From assembly GCA_026627065.1 (NCBI GenBank), contig JAPNUO010000001.1, forward strand, positions 700,749 to 764,748: DNA of 64,000 nucleotides, in the 5' to 3' direction. Shown one piece after another: positions 24,466 through 32,818 of the stretch (position 1 is its first letter; each line of letters opens with the position of its first letter). Source of the stretch: Bacillota bacterium. GTDB taxonomy: Bacteria; Bacillota; Sulfobacillia; Sulfobacillales; Sulfobacillaceae. Below the pieces are notes generated by a model. It saw only the letters and a list, made by a program, of their open reading frames with translations, did not search any database and had not been told where the DNA came from. The position numbers and the translations under genes were made by a program.

Positions 24466-25588
24466 CGCGCACCTCCTGGGATTTGCCGAAAAATCGCAGC
24501 ATGGCCCGAAAAATGTCATCCTTGCCCCGCAGGATGACCACCCCCAATCCCGGGACCGCGGAAAATTCTTGATAAAGGGGAGAGGGGCTCCGCTCCGTGT
24601 CATGGATTTCCCCGTAGCCAAACAGGGTGACCCGATCTTTCAAAAGCCGCCCAGCTTCCACGGCCACCGCATTGTCCGACGTCAAGTTGCCGCCATCCGT
24701 AAAGTGAAAGGCGTAAATGTTGTACCGCTCGAGGGGATAGCGGGTTTGAACAATGTCCAATGCCAGACGGTAGACGGAGGAGGATACGGTGCCGCCCGAG
24801 GCGCCGCGATGAAAGAACGCTTCTTCGTCCACTTCGCGCGCGCGCACATCATGCGCTAAGAACACCAGCTCCACAAAGGGATATTTTTGGCGCAAGAATT
24901 CGGTCGTCCAATAGAAGAAACTTTTGGCCAAATATTTCTCAAAGCTTCCCATGGAGCCGGACGTATCCATCATGGCAATCAGCACCGCCCCCCCTTCCTC
25001 ACTCGGCACGGGCTCCATCACCCGAAATCGCAAATCGTCAGGCCAAAGGGACCACGTGGGATTGCGCGTCTCCGCTTGCCGCAAAAGCGCTGCCTTCAAG
25101 GTGCGCCGGGCGTCCAAGTGAGCCCTGATCCCGTGTCGCGCCAGGCCCACCGGACGGTATTCAGCCCCCACCCCGCGGGCACGCTTGGTCGGATCCCAGT
25201 GGGGAAGCTCGAGTTGGGAAAAGACCGCCCGCTCCACTTCTTCCATGGAGACGTCGGTCTCCTCCACGTCAACGCCGGGCTGATCGCCCCCCTCCTTTCC
25301 AGGCCGCCCCCGCGCCTCTTGGCCTCCGCCCCCGCGTTCCCCATCGCCTTGGTCGCCAACGCCGGCCGTGCTGCCCGGATCGAAGCGAATGCGGAACTGC
25401 TTGAGTTCCGGCACCGGGACCACCAGCGTCCGGCGCCGTTCGGACACCACGATTTCTCTGTCGCTCACCATGTCGGCCAGATGTAAGCGAATCGCTTCAT
25501 CCACCTTGCGTTGGTGGCGGCGACGGTCGCCAAATGCGCCCAAGGTTCCGACGGTCAGATCCCTCGAGACGCTAAAGCCTTTCTTCAT
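24458..25588 (-). CDS. yhbH: YhbH/YeaH family protein (DUF444)
   Basis: This 376-aa protein belongs to the DUF444 family, which carries a von Willebrand A-like domain and works with PrkA and SpoVR in sporulation or stress. The metal-ion site motif is MDTSGSMGSF near residue 207. A Gly/Glu-rich linker (GDQGDGERGGGGQEARG) separates the N-terminal domain from the conserved FSQLELPHWDP segment. Its ATG overlaps the prkA stop by 4 bases and its end overlaps spoVR by 8 bases. Confidence 0.93.
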   Translation of the reverse strand: MKKGFSVSRDLTVGTLGAFGDRRRHQRKVDEAIRLHLADMVSDREIVVSERRRTLVVPVPELKQFRIRFDPGSTAGVGDQGDGERGGGGQEARGRPGKEGGDQPGVDVEETDVSMEEVERAVFSQLELPHWDPTKRARGVGAEYRPVGLARHGIRAHLDARRTLKAALLRQAETRNPTWSLWPDDLRFRVMEPVPSEEGGAVLIAMMDTSGSMGSFEKYLAKSFFYWTTEFLRQKYPFVELVFLAHDVRAREVDEEAFFHRGASGGTVSSSVYRLALDIVQTRYPLERYNIYAFHFTDGGNLTSDNAVAVEAGRLLKDRVTLFGYGEIHDTERSPSPLYQEFSAVPGLGVVILRGKDDIFRAMLRFFGKSQEVRGA

Positions 25589-27441
25589 CGGTTAAGCAGT
25601 CCTCCCACGTGGCGAATGGCTTGGGTGGCACATGTCGGGCAGTATCGCCCCGTGGCCACCAGCTGGGTGGCCGCCCGCTCAATCTTTTCTAAAATCCGAC
25701 GATCAGGCGTCGGCGTCACGGTGGTGATCTTCACCTCATCCTTCATGTCGTCCAGGAGTTTTTCCGACAGGGCGCGGTAAAGGTCCCCGTGCTCGAGAAA
25801 GTTCATCGATTGGTGCTGCTTCTTGGCAATTTCCAGCCGGCTGTAAATTTCTTCACGGAAATTGGGAGCCTCCGCTTCGCTGAGATGCATCCGCTCCTCC
25901 ACCGATCGCAACAGCGCTTCGTCCCATCCGCGGCCGGTCCGGCGCAGGCGCATCCACAGCACCACGTTGTCGAGGTAGTTGTTGTACAGATTGGCGAGCT
26001 CATCCCCCCAGTCGTGCGCAAACGCTTCCAAGACATCGCGCTCCACCTCGCGGTTATACCACTCGCGGGCCATTTCCAACCATTCGAGGACGCGCGCACG
26101 AAAGCTCCGATCAACAAAGGGATCTTGTTCCACCCCCGCCTGAATGCTCGCCAGGACCGCCAAGGCATCCACGCAGTCCACCTCGGGCCGCACCATCAAG
26201 GCGGCTAGGCGATTCATCATGAAGCGCGGGTCTAGGCCGTGCAACCCTTCGCCGTCCAGCCACCCTTGCCGGCGCGCCTCTTCGTACCGCGCGGGGTCGC
26301 TTTTAGTGGCGTACAAGTGGAATTTGCTGGCCCGATCCCCCCCCGGCTTGGGAGATTCTTCAATGCGCGACAAAATGGAGACCGACGCCGCAGTTTTTAA
26401 GGCCCAGGGGGAAAGATGGAGCCCTTCCCGGAGGTGCGGCTCCAACAGTTTCTGGTAAATGCGCACCTCGGCATCCGGGTCCAGGGTGTACGGCACCGGC
26501 AGCACAAACAGCCGGGAAGCCAACGCTTCATTGCGGGCATTTTGAATAAAGTTTTTGTACTCGGTTTCGTTGGTATGGCCAATCACGACTTCGTCCGCCG
26601 AAATGAGCTCGTACCGTCCGGTTTTGAAATTGCCCTCCTGACTCAAAGACAACAAATGGTACAGGAACTTTTCGTCGAGCTTCAGCATTTCCTGAAACTC
26701 CATGATCCCGCGATTCGCGACGTTGAGCTCGCCGTCAAACCGAAACGCCCGGGGATCCGATTCGCTGCCAACCTCGCTAATTGCGCGAAAATCCAGGGCC
26801 CCCGTCAACTCACTGATGTCCTGACTCTTGGGATCGGAGGGAGCGTAGGTGCCAATCCCCACGCGCCGCTGCTCGGAAATGACGACCCGCTCGACCATGA
26901 CTTCTTGAAATCGCCCGTGATACACGTTATCGAGCTGGTAGCGGCACCAGGGACACAGCTCGCCCACAATCGACACACCCAAGCGTTCTTCCACGGCGGG
27001 CCGGAGATGGGACGGAATGAGATGCAGCGGCTCCTCGTGCATAGGACAACCCTGAATGCCGTAAAGGGCCCCGGCGTCAGTGCGAGAAAAGGCCTCCAAC
27101 CCCCGCTTGAGGAGCCAGACCAAGGTCGATTTGCCGCCGCTGACAGGCCCCACCAACAGCAAGATGCGTTTTTTGACCTCAAATCCCAAGGCGGCTGGTC
27201 GCAGGTATTCTTCGACCAAGCGCTGGATTGTCTCGTCCAGGCCAAACAAGTGATTCTCAAAAAACGGGTAACGGCCCTCGGGCGATTTCTCGCCGCCAGC
27301 TACGATCATCCGGTACAAACGCCGATGCGCCGAGTCGGCAATAGCCGGGGTGGCTACCACTTGGTCAAGGTACTGCTGAAAGGTTCCGCGCCAGGGCGTC
27401 GGTTCCCGAAAGCTCGCGGACGCTGCCAATATCTCTGCCAT
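25585..27441 (-). CDS. prkA: PrkA AAA+ serine protein kinase
   Basis: PrkA combines an AAA+ N-terminal domain with a kinase-like C-terminal domain and in Bacillus influences sporulation through sigma-K; some members act as Lon-like proteases. The 618-aa length is typical. The Walker A motif is GPVSGGKSTLVW (residues about 107-118). CPMHEEPLHLIP and VGELCPWCRYQL are characteristic, followed by GIMEFQEMLKLDEKFLYHLL and VIGHTNETEYKNF. It is the first of three overlapping genes. Confidence 0.95.
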   Translation of the reverse strand: MAEILAASASFREPTPWRGTFQQYLDQVVATPAIADSAHRRLYRMIVAGGEKSPEGRYPFFENHLFGLDETIQRLVEEYLRPAALGFEVKKRILLLVGPVSGGKSTLVWLLKRGLEAFSRTDAGALYGIQGCPMHEEPLHLIPSHLRPAVEERLGVSIVGELCPWCRYQLDNVYHGRFQEVMVERVVISEQRRVGIGTYAPSDPKSQDISELTGALDFRAISEVGSESDPRAFRFDGELNVANRGIMEFQEMLKLDEKFLYHLLSLSQEGNFKTGRYELISADEVVIGHTNETEYKNFIQNARNEALASRLFVLPVPYTLDPDAEVRIYQKLLEPHLREGLHLSPWALKTAASVSILSRIEESPKPGGDRASKFHLYATKSDPARYEEARRQGWLDGEGLHGLDPRFMMNRLAALMVRPEVDCVDALAVLASIQAGVEQDPFVDRSFRARVLEWLEMAREWYNREVERDVLEAFAHDWGDELANLYNNYLDNVVLWMRLRRTGRGWDEALLRSVEERMHLSEAEAPNFREEIYSRLEIAKKQHQSMNFLEHGDLYRALSEKLLDDMKDEVKITTVTPTPDRRILEKIERAATQLVATGRYCPTCATQAIRHVGGLLNR

Positions 27442-27527
27442 AGGTCCTCCTTTTCCATGCCGAAAAGCGCCAGCAACGCTGGTCTCTCACGTCTTTTCGC
27501 CCCTATTCTCTCCAGAAATTCCCATTG

Positions 27528-28472
27528 CTAACCGTGGTTCTTGACCTTTTTCACGTAAATTAAGAGAAAGATAGTGACCAGTACCATCAAGGTGACGGCG
27601 TAGAAGTACCCGTGGTGCCAGCGCAATTCCGGGATGTCCGGAAAATTCATGCCGTAGATGGAAGCAATGGTGGTGGCTGGCAAGGAAATCACGGAAATTA
27701 AGGTGAGAATCCACATCACTTTGTTGATTTCGTTGGACTGCAAGGAGGTATAGGCTTCCACCATTTCTGCCAATCCTTCCCGGGTGGCCTGCACTTCCTC
27801 GACCACTTCGTCCATGAGGAACGACACATCCTGGAAATAGGGGTGGTTTTTCTTTGTGACATAGGGAAACCCGTCGCTTTTCAGAAGCTCGACGATGCCA
27901 CGCTCTGGATCCAGCAAATGTTTGGCTGCCATCGCGCGCTTGCGCAGCGCCAAAATGTAGGGGGACATGTCGCGATAGGGATGCTTCAAGAGATCCCGGT
28001 GCAAGCCCTCAAACTCCTCGTCCAGGTGATTGGCGAGCGCCCGCAAAGCGACCACGTGCCCCCGCAGCACTTGATACAAGGCAAAGTCTGCCCCCTCATC
28101 CATCAGCTGGTTTTCCGCAATGTAGCGAAACGCGTCGTCGATGACTTGGGACGCGTCCTCCAAGTGGGCGGTCACCAAGAATTGGTGGCCGATGATAAAG
28201 CTCAGGTGGTGCAGCGGCCGGTCAGGCTCGACGGGAATGAGCGCCAGCATAAAGCTGATGGCGCCGTCGTCGATCAGGAGATTGGGACGATGGTGTTCCC
28301 CTTTAACCAGCCGCTCAATGACCTGGGGATGAGCTTGATAGAGGCGGTTGACCACGTCATGCACATGGGCTCGATCATCCGGCCCCAGGTCAATCCAAAG
28401 CGCGTCGGCATGCTTTGGCCATCGGTCGGCCGTCATCGTGCGTCCGTCATCGCTAAACAAAAACCGTGCCAT
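27528..28472 (-). CDS. corA: CorA-family Mg2+/divalent cation channel
   Basis: This is a 314-aa CorA-type protein: an acidic cytoplasmic N-terminal domain, a long helix, then two C-terminal membrane helices. The pore signature is IYGMNFPDIPEL (residues about 268-279) between the helices ILTLISVISLPATTIASI and FYAVTLMVLVTIFLLIYV. The C-terminus is basic (VKKVKNHG). CorA channels import Mg2+; some members carry Co2+, Ni2+ or Zn2+. It is divergent from the YIEGIA gene and probably transcribed alone. Confidence 0.92.
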   Translation of the reverse strand: MARFLFSDDGRTMTADRWPKHADALWIDLGPDDRAHVHDVVNRLYQAHPQVIERLVKGEHHRPNLLIDDGAISFMLALIPVEPDRPLHHLSFIIGHQFLVTAHLEDASQVIDDAFRYIAENQLMDEGADFALYQVLRGHVVALRALANHLDEEFEGLHRDLLKHPYRDMSPYILALRKRAMAAKHLLDPERGIVELLKSDGFPYVTKKNHPYFQDVSFLMDEVVEEVQATREGLAEMVEAYTSLQSNEINKVMWILTLISVISLPATTIASIYGMNFPDIPELRWHHGYFYAVTLMVLVTIFLLIYVKKVKNHG

Positions 28473-28544
28473 AGCGTTGGATTCTCCTTTGTCCGTGGGA
28501 AATCAGCCTGTCTCGACCATTGTTCCCGAAAGTCGTGCGCCTAC

Positions 28545-28573
28545 GCGTAAAATTCCGCGTGCTGGTGATACTA
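28545..28573 (+). promoter_or_regulatory. Candidate forespore promoter of the YIEGIA pair
   Basis: GCGTAA (28545-28550), 16 bases, GATACTA (28567-28573), 39 bases before the ATG. It matches the SASP promoter pattern at 22898-22926 in spacing and in 12 of 13 box bases. Confidence 0.55.
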
Positions 28574-28612
28574 GCCTCGGCACCCAAGTCTGGAAAGACG
28601 GAGGACGATGCA

Positions 28613-29530
28613 ATGTCCGGTTCCACCGGGCCAATTAACTGGACCCCCATGATTATCGGCTTTGCCGCCGGGTTCATTTCCCGCGTCATTTACCTGCGCT
28701 CCGGCCATACGCGCAACCCCGGCTACCCCTCGGGATACATTACCCAACTGGCTCTGGCTGTCATCGCCGCCATGATCGGTTCCTCCGTGCTCGTCTCGCT
28801 TCTGGGCAAGGAATTCACGGCAGCCACCTTTTTGACCCTGGCCGCCACCCAGTTCTTTAATGTGCGCACTCAAGAGCGCAAAACGCTCGAACAGGAAGAA
28901 GAGCTCATCCTGGTTCCCCGAGGCGCCGGCTACATCGAGGGCATCGCCATCACCTACGAAGCGCGCAACTTTCTCGCGATGCTGGTGGCCCTCGCCACCT
29001 CAGCCGTGGCGGAATGGAATCCTTACGCCGGGGCTGCGGCAGGCGTGGTGTTCATCCTCTTTGGCGAGATGTACATGTCTGGCCCGCGCGTCGGGGAACT
29101 CATCGACGTGGAGCCCGCGGAAGTCAAATTCGAAAAAGGGTCGCTCCTTTACGCCGGCCCTGTCATGTTGATTGAGGTCGGTCTGGCCGATTCACGCGAG
29201 CGATACCTCAAAGAAGGGTTGGCGGTAGTGCTCAAACCGCGCGACGCCCGCGGAGAGGCTGCGCTTTGGAACATCGCCCAGCGCCAGGCGATTGCCCATG
29301 AGGCCGCTGTCGCCGTCGGCGTTCAAAAGGATGTCGGCTACCCCGAGCAAGGGGTGGTCTGCCGCATGGCCATGCCGCAGGGCACGGGTGTCGCCGGACT
29401 CGCCATAATTCCCGTTGAGCGCGACATCGAGAAGCTGATCCGCGCCATTAAGAACGTGCCTGTTCTTGAGTCGGCCAAGTGGTCCAACATCAAGAACACC
29501 AAGAACCGAAAGGAGCACTCGCATGGCTGA
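28613..29530 (+). CDS. YIEGIA family membrane protein
   Basis: The 305-aa protein contains the namesake motif in GAGYIEGIAITYEARNFL near residue 99. Five to six hydrophobic segments fill the first half (MIIGFAAGFISRVIYL, LALAVIAAMIGSSVLVSLLG, LAMLVALATSAVAEW, AAAGVVFILFGEMYM), followed by a soluble C-terminal half of about 140 residues. The family (Bacillus YphB) is confined to spore formers and of unknown mechanism. ATG 28613 has GGAGG 8 bases upstream; longer frames lack a site. It overlaps the next gene by 8 bases. Confidence 0.88.
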   Translation: MSGSTGPINWTPMIIGFAAGFISRVIYLRSGHTRNPGYPSGYITQLALAVIAAMIGSSVLVSLLGKEFTAATFLTLAATQFFNVRTQERKTLEQEEELILVPRGAGYIEGIAITYEARNFLAMLVALATSAVAEWNPYAGAAAGVVFILFGEMYMSGPRVGELIDVEPAEVKFEKGSLLYAGPVMLIEVGLADSRERYLKEGLAVVLKPRDARGEAALWNIAQRQAIAHEAAVAVGVQKDVGYPEQGVVCRMAMPQGTGVAGLAIIPVERDIEKLIRAIKNVPVLESAKWSNIKNTKNRKEHSHG

Positions 29531-29735
29531 TGCCCCGACTCCCGTCATGTTTGCCATCGTGACGACCAACAAGGATGCCGTCATTGGCGGCATGGCTCCT
29601 GTCTTTCTGGCCCCCAACGAAATCGAGCGGGATCGCATCGCAATGTGGATTTGCCGCATTACCAACGCCATTGCCCACGACTTGCACAATGGCACCGTCA
29701 TTCTCACCGTCAACCAGGCGTCGTCGTCGTCCTAG
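29523..29735 (+). CDS. Small partner of the YIEGIA protein (capping complex subunit family)
   Basis: The 70-aa product begins with a beta-rich part (TPVMFAIVTTNKDAVIGG), continues with a helix (PNEIERDRIAMWICRITNAI) and ends in a Ser tail. Proteins like this are almost always encoded next to YIEGIA genes and are annotated as capping-complex subunits for YIEGIA. Here the start codon lies inside the 3' end of the upstream gene, so the two are translationally coupled, in keeping with a fixed complex. No catalytic residues are evident. Confidence 0.8.
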   Translation: MADAPTPVMFAIVTTNKDAVIGGMAPVFLAPNEIERDRIAMWICRITNAIAHDLHNGTVILTVNQASSSS

Positions 29736-29797
29736 GCCGCTTGTGAGGCCCCTCCGCGTTCGCTATGCTGAAAGGCGATGAATAGAGGGGGAGCGCC

Positions 29798-30355
29798 ATG
29801 GAACTGAAAGAGGTCTTGCGCCACCGCCGGTCAGCCCGGCAGTTTAAACCCGATCCCATTCCCGAGGCCGTTTTGGAAGAACTTCTGAGCTACGCGCCCT
29901 GGGTTCCGAATCACCACGTGTCGGAACCCTGGCGCTTTGTTGTGGTCACCGGGCAAAGCCTGAGGGAGCTCGCCAGCCTGCGTCGCCAGGCGGTATTGGA
30001 AAAACGCGCCGGACAACCTACGGCCGCCGCCCGCGCCGAACGCGCCGAGCGCGAATTTTTGGAGGCGAGCGCGGTCATCGTGGTCATCCAAAGTGTCCAC
30101 CCGGACCCCGTGCGCGCGCGAGAAGATTATGCTGCCGTTGTCATGGCCACCTACAACATCATGTTGGTCGCTTGGGACGGCGGGATAGCCTCATACTGGC
30201 ACACCGGCCCGCTGGTCACGGACGAGCGCGTCAGGACATGGCTCGACCTCGACGCCGCCGAAACCCCTGTCGCCTTTTTGCGCCTTGGCTATCCGGTCGA
30301 GGTGGGCGTGTCTCGGCGCACCCCGGCGAGCGAACGCACCCGCTGGCGCCGTTAG
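29798..30355 (+). CDS. Nitroreductase-family flavoprotein
   Basis: This 185-aa protein has the nitroreductase fold. The FMN-binding start is VLRHRRSARQFKPDPIP (residues about 6-22), then WVPNHHVSEPWRFVVVTG, and VVMATYNIMLVAWDGGIASYW for the dimer and flavin contacts. Members reduce nitro groups, quinones or flavins with NAD(P)H; the substrate is not predictable. GGGGGAG precedes the ATG. It lies 62 bases after the YIEGIA pair on the same strand, so read-through is possible. Confidence 0.88.
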   Translation: MELKEVLRHRRSARQFKPDPIPEAVLEELLSYAPWVPNHHVSEPWRFVVVTGQSLRELASLRRQAVLEKRAGQPTAAARAERAEREFLEASAVIVVIQSVHPDPVRAREDYAAVVMATYNIMLVAWDGGIASYWHTGPLVTDERVRTWLDLDAAETPVAFLRLGYPVEVGVSRRTPASERTRWRR

Positions 30356-30434
30356 CGCAGCCTGCCAACGCAGCCGGACATTACCGGCGCCGATCACCCC
30401 GAGACCTGCTACAATAGCGCGGGGGTGACCGCCG

Positions 30435-31391
30435 ATGTCGATGCCCACGCAAGTTCCCGCGCGGCGCGCTAATCTCCGCCGTCCGCCGTTCTGGTCAGTC
30501 GCCGCGCTTGTGGCTCTGGGCTTGGCCGCGTCCATCGCCTGGGGGTGGCGTCCGCTAGCCCGTCTGGCATATGTCGCCGACCGGGCGGTAAATATTCGCC
30601 TCACGGCGTGGGACCTTCGCCACTGGCCGAAGGTGGAAAATGCGGCCTTCCGCGTCTATTACCCCCCCGGAGAGGCCGACGTCGCGCGCACCGTGCTCGG
30701 GATCGCCACCCATGCCCTGCCGTTCGAGGAACAGAACCTGGACGAGTTCCCTCGCCACCAGCTTCTCGTCGTCGTCTATCCCACTGAAGCGGCCCTCGAT
30801 CAAGCGGTAGGCGAACCTCCAGATCTCGCCAATATTGGGTACGACTACGATGGGGTGATTGATATCTTGTCGCCCAAGGCCTGGCTTGGCAGCGGGCCTG
30901 AAGCCCTGGCAGCTTTTCGAAAGGACGGACCGGTGCCTCACGAGCTGGGCCATGCCCTGCTCGACCTCAAGGCCGATCAAAATTACCCCCATTGGTTCAA
31001 CGAGGGGGTCGCACAGTATGAAGATTACCGCGTCACCGGATACCAATGGATTACGCCCACCAATTCCCTCAGAGGTCCTTTGTACTCCATGGCGCAATTG
31101 AGCAACGCGACGTTTTATTCCCTGCCCGATCAAAGCCGCGCCTACCGCGAAGGTCTGGCCCTGGTCGAATATCTCGAAGGGATCAAAGGGCATCACGCCT
31201 TTCTCGCCTTTCTGCACGCCCTTCAGGACGACGTGCCCTTCAACCAAGCCCTGTCCCAGGTCTACCACTTCTCCTCTCCCGACGCACTCTTTCACGCCTG
31301 GCTCCGCACCCTGGGGCGGCGCCCGTCCACCACCGAATCCCCCCAGCCGAACATTCGCCCGAGTTCGTCTACCGCTTTGTCCCCTTTTTGA
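30435..31391 (+). CDS. Membrane-anchored zinc metallopeptidase (HExxH)
   Basis: The 318-aa protein has one N-terminal membrane helix (WSVAALVALGLAASIAWGW) and an extracytoplasmic peptidase domain. The zinc site VPHELGHALLDL (HExxH, residues about 167-178) is followed after about 20 residues by WFNEGVAQYEDY, where Glu is the third ligand. This spacing is typical of the peptidase MA / gluzincin group. Substrate unknown. It is transcribed in the same direction as the nitroreductase, 79 bases downstream. Confidence 0.85.
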   Translation: MSMPTQVPARRANLRRPPFWSVAALVALGLAASIAWGWRPLARLAYVADRAVNIRLTAWDLRHWPKVENAAFRVYYPPGEADVARTVLGIATHALPFEEQNLDEFPRHQLLVVVYPTEAALDQAVGEPPDLANIGYDYDGVIDILSPKAWLGSGPEALAAFRKDGPVPHELGHALLDLKADQNYPHWFNEGVAQYEDYRVTGYQWITPTNSLRGPLYSMAQLSNATFYSLPDQSRAYREGLALVEYLEGIKGHHAFLAFLHALQDDVPFNQALSQVYHFSSPDALFHAWLRTLGRRPSTTESPQPNIRPSSSTALSPF

Positions 31392-32038
31392 TCGAAATTT
31401 ATTCTTTGCTTGACCCTTTCCGACATCTCCTTTAAATTGGCAATATGAACCAGGCACAAACCTTTGCCCCCGGGCAAGTCGCCCGTCGCTGGGGCGTCAA
31501 TGTTGCTCCGTCTTCCGCGGAAAGGCAGCCAGCCTTCTGCCTCCCGTTCGGCGTCCGAATGGCCAGCGCCGGGGCTTCGCACGGGCAATATCGTCGCGTT
31601 TCCTCTGTCAAGGACACCGAAGCCGGCTATCTGAACCGGCCGCAGGCACCGATGCGTGGCTATGGCGTCGTCACGGTCATTACCGAACAAGCCTCTGGCC
31701 TCAACCAAAAACGCCAGGATTCCGCCGACCTTTGGAAGACCCCGCCGACGTGGTACGAGTCGAGCCCCCAGGTCCCAAGGCCCGGTTCCCTTGGCCTCTA
31801 TCGAAGAAGCCCAGGCCCGCTTAGGGGGTCCCGATGGAAGTGCGGAACGGCCCGGGGAACGAATGCCGCAGAGAAGCTGGCCCCCAAGACCTGCAGGCGA
31901 TTGTCGCGGTGGTCGCCCCAGACGCCGGCATGCGAATCACTTCCCCGCGCGGGGGCGGTACGAACACCAGGGGCCCGGATTGTCCAGCAAATCGGCAACT
32001 CTTGACGCCACTGAACGATGCCCCAAAAGGAGGGCGCA
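31392..32038. other. Long gap with an open but unrecognised frame
   Basis: About 650 bases separate two genes. A plus-strand frame at 31445-32005 stays open for 186 codons with GC-rich third positions, but it has no ribosome site at its ATG, no recognisable domain and abundant Pro/Arg/Ser, so it is not called as a gene. It may be an eroded transferred gene. The 3' part must include the methyltransferase promoter. Confidence 0.4.
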
Positions 32039-32818
32039 ATGGAGGACAAGGAAGCACACCTGCATCAGTACCAGGCCTCATACCCGACGGTGCCGTTTGA
32101 ACCGACCCAGGTGCATTACCGCCAGTTGCTGATCCTCGAGCGCCTCAGCCGCTGGCATCCCCAACGAATCGTAGAAGTCGGTTGCGGCTTGCATTCTCTT
32201 TACGCGCGTTACCTCCAAACGCATCCCCCCGTCGACCAATGGCTGGTGGTGGAGCCTTCGCCCCTCTTTGCAGAACGCGAAGGAAAGCGTCGCCTGCCGC
32301 GGCAAACCGTCGTGCGGGGGTTCTTCGAAGACGCGTGGGAGGCGGTCCGCGCGCTCATGGGGGAGCCGCCCGACTTCATTGTTATGGCCGGTTTGCTGCA
32401 TGAAGTGGCCCACCCGCCTGCGTTGCTTCGCGCCGCGACCGCCCTCATGGGCCCGCATACCGTGCTGCACGTCAGCGTCCCCAACCGCACCTCACTGCAC
32501 CGGCGACTGGCGCTGGCCATGGGCCTCATCGACGTCCTCGATGCCCCCAGCGCCATCAACCGCGCCTTGGGCCAGCCCCGCGTTTACGACCAGCCTCAAC
32601 TGGCCAACGAATTGGAACGGGCAGGGCTGACCATTGTCCACGCGGGCGGGTATTTCTTGAAGCCGTTTACCCACGCGCAGATGGATGCCATTGCCCCTCT
32701 GCTCGGGGCTCAGGTCCTGGACGGGCTGTTCCGCCTGGGCGAAGCCCTGCCGGACTTGGCCAGCGAAATCTACTGCGACGCGGTGCTCCGGCCTTCCGGA
32801 GGCAACCCGGAGAGGTGA
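32039..32818 (+). CDS. Class I SAM-dependent methyltransferase
   Basis: The 259-aa protein has motif I RIVEVGCGLHSLYARYL (residues about 36-52) for SAM binding. Motif post-I is WLVVEPSPLF, and DFIVMAGLLHEVAHPPALL corresponds to motif IV. Members of this shape act on small molecules or sugars; the substrate is unknown. The start is ATG 32039 with GGAGG 5 bases upstream, not the ATG at 32018. The last 49 bases overlap the 3' end of the convergent MFS gene. Confidence 0.85.
   Translation: MEDKEAHLHQYQASYPTVPFEPTQVHYRQLLILERLSRWHPQRIVEVGCGLHSLYARYLQTHPPVDQWLVVEPSPLFAEREGKRRLPRQTVVRGFFEDAWEAVRALMGEPPDFIVMAGLLHEVAHPPALLRAATALMGPHTVLHVSVPNRTSLHRRLALAMGLIDVLDAPSAINRALGQPRVYDQPQLANELERAGLTIVHAGGYFLKPFTHAQMDAIAPLLGAQVLDGLFRLGEALPDLASEIYCDAVLRPSGGNPER

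Noticed and set aside
24466..24621. N-terminal extension of spoVR
   Set aside because: It overlaps yhbH, shows no SpoVR similarity and lacks a ribosome site; GTG 24465 has one.
26416..27531. 371-codon plus-strand frame inside prkA
   Set aside because: Antisense of a strongly conserved gene; typical GC-rich shadow.
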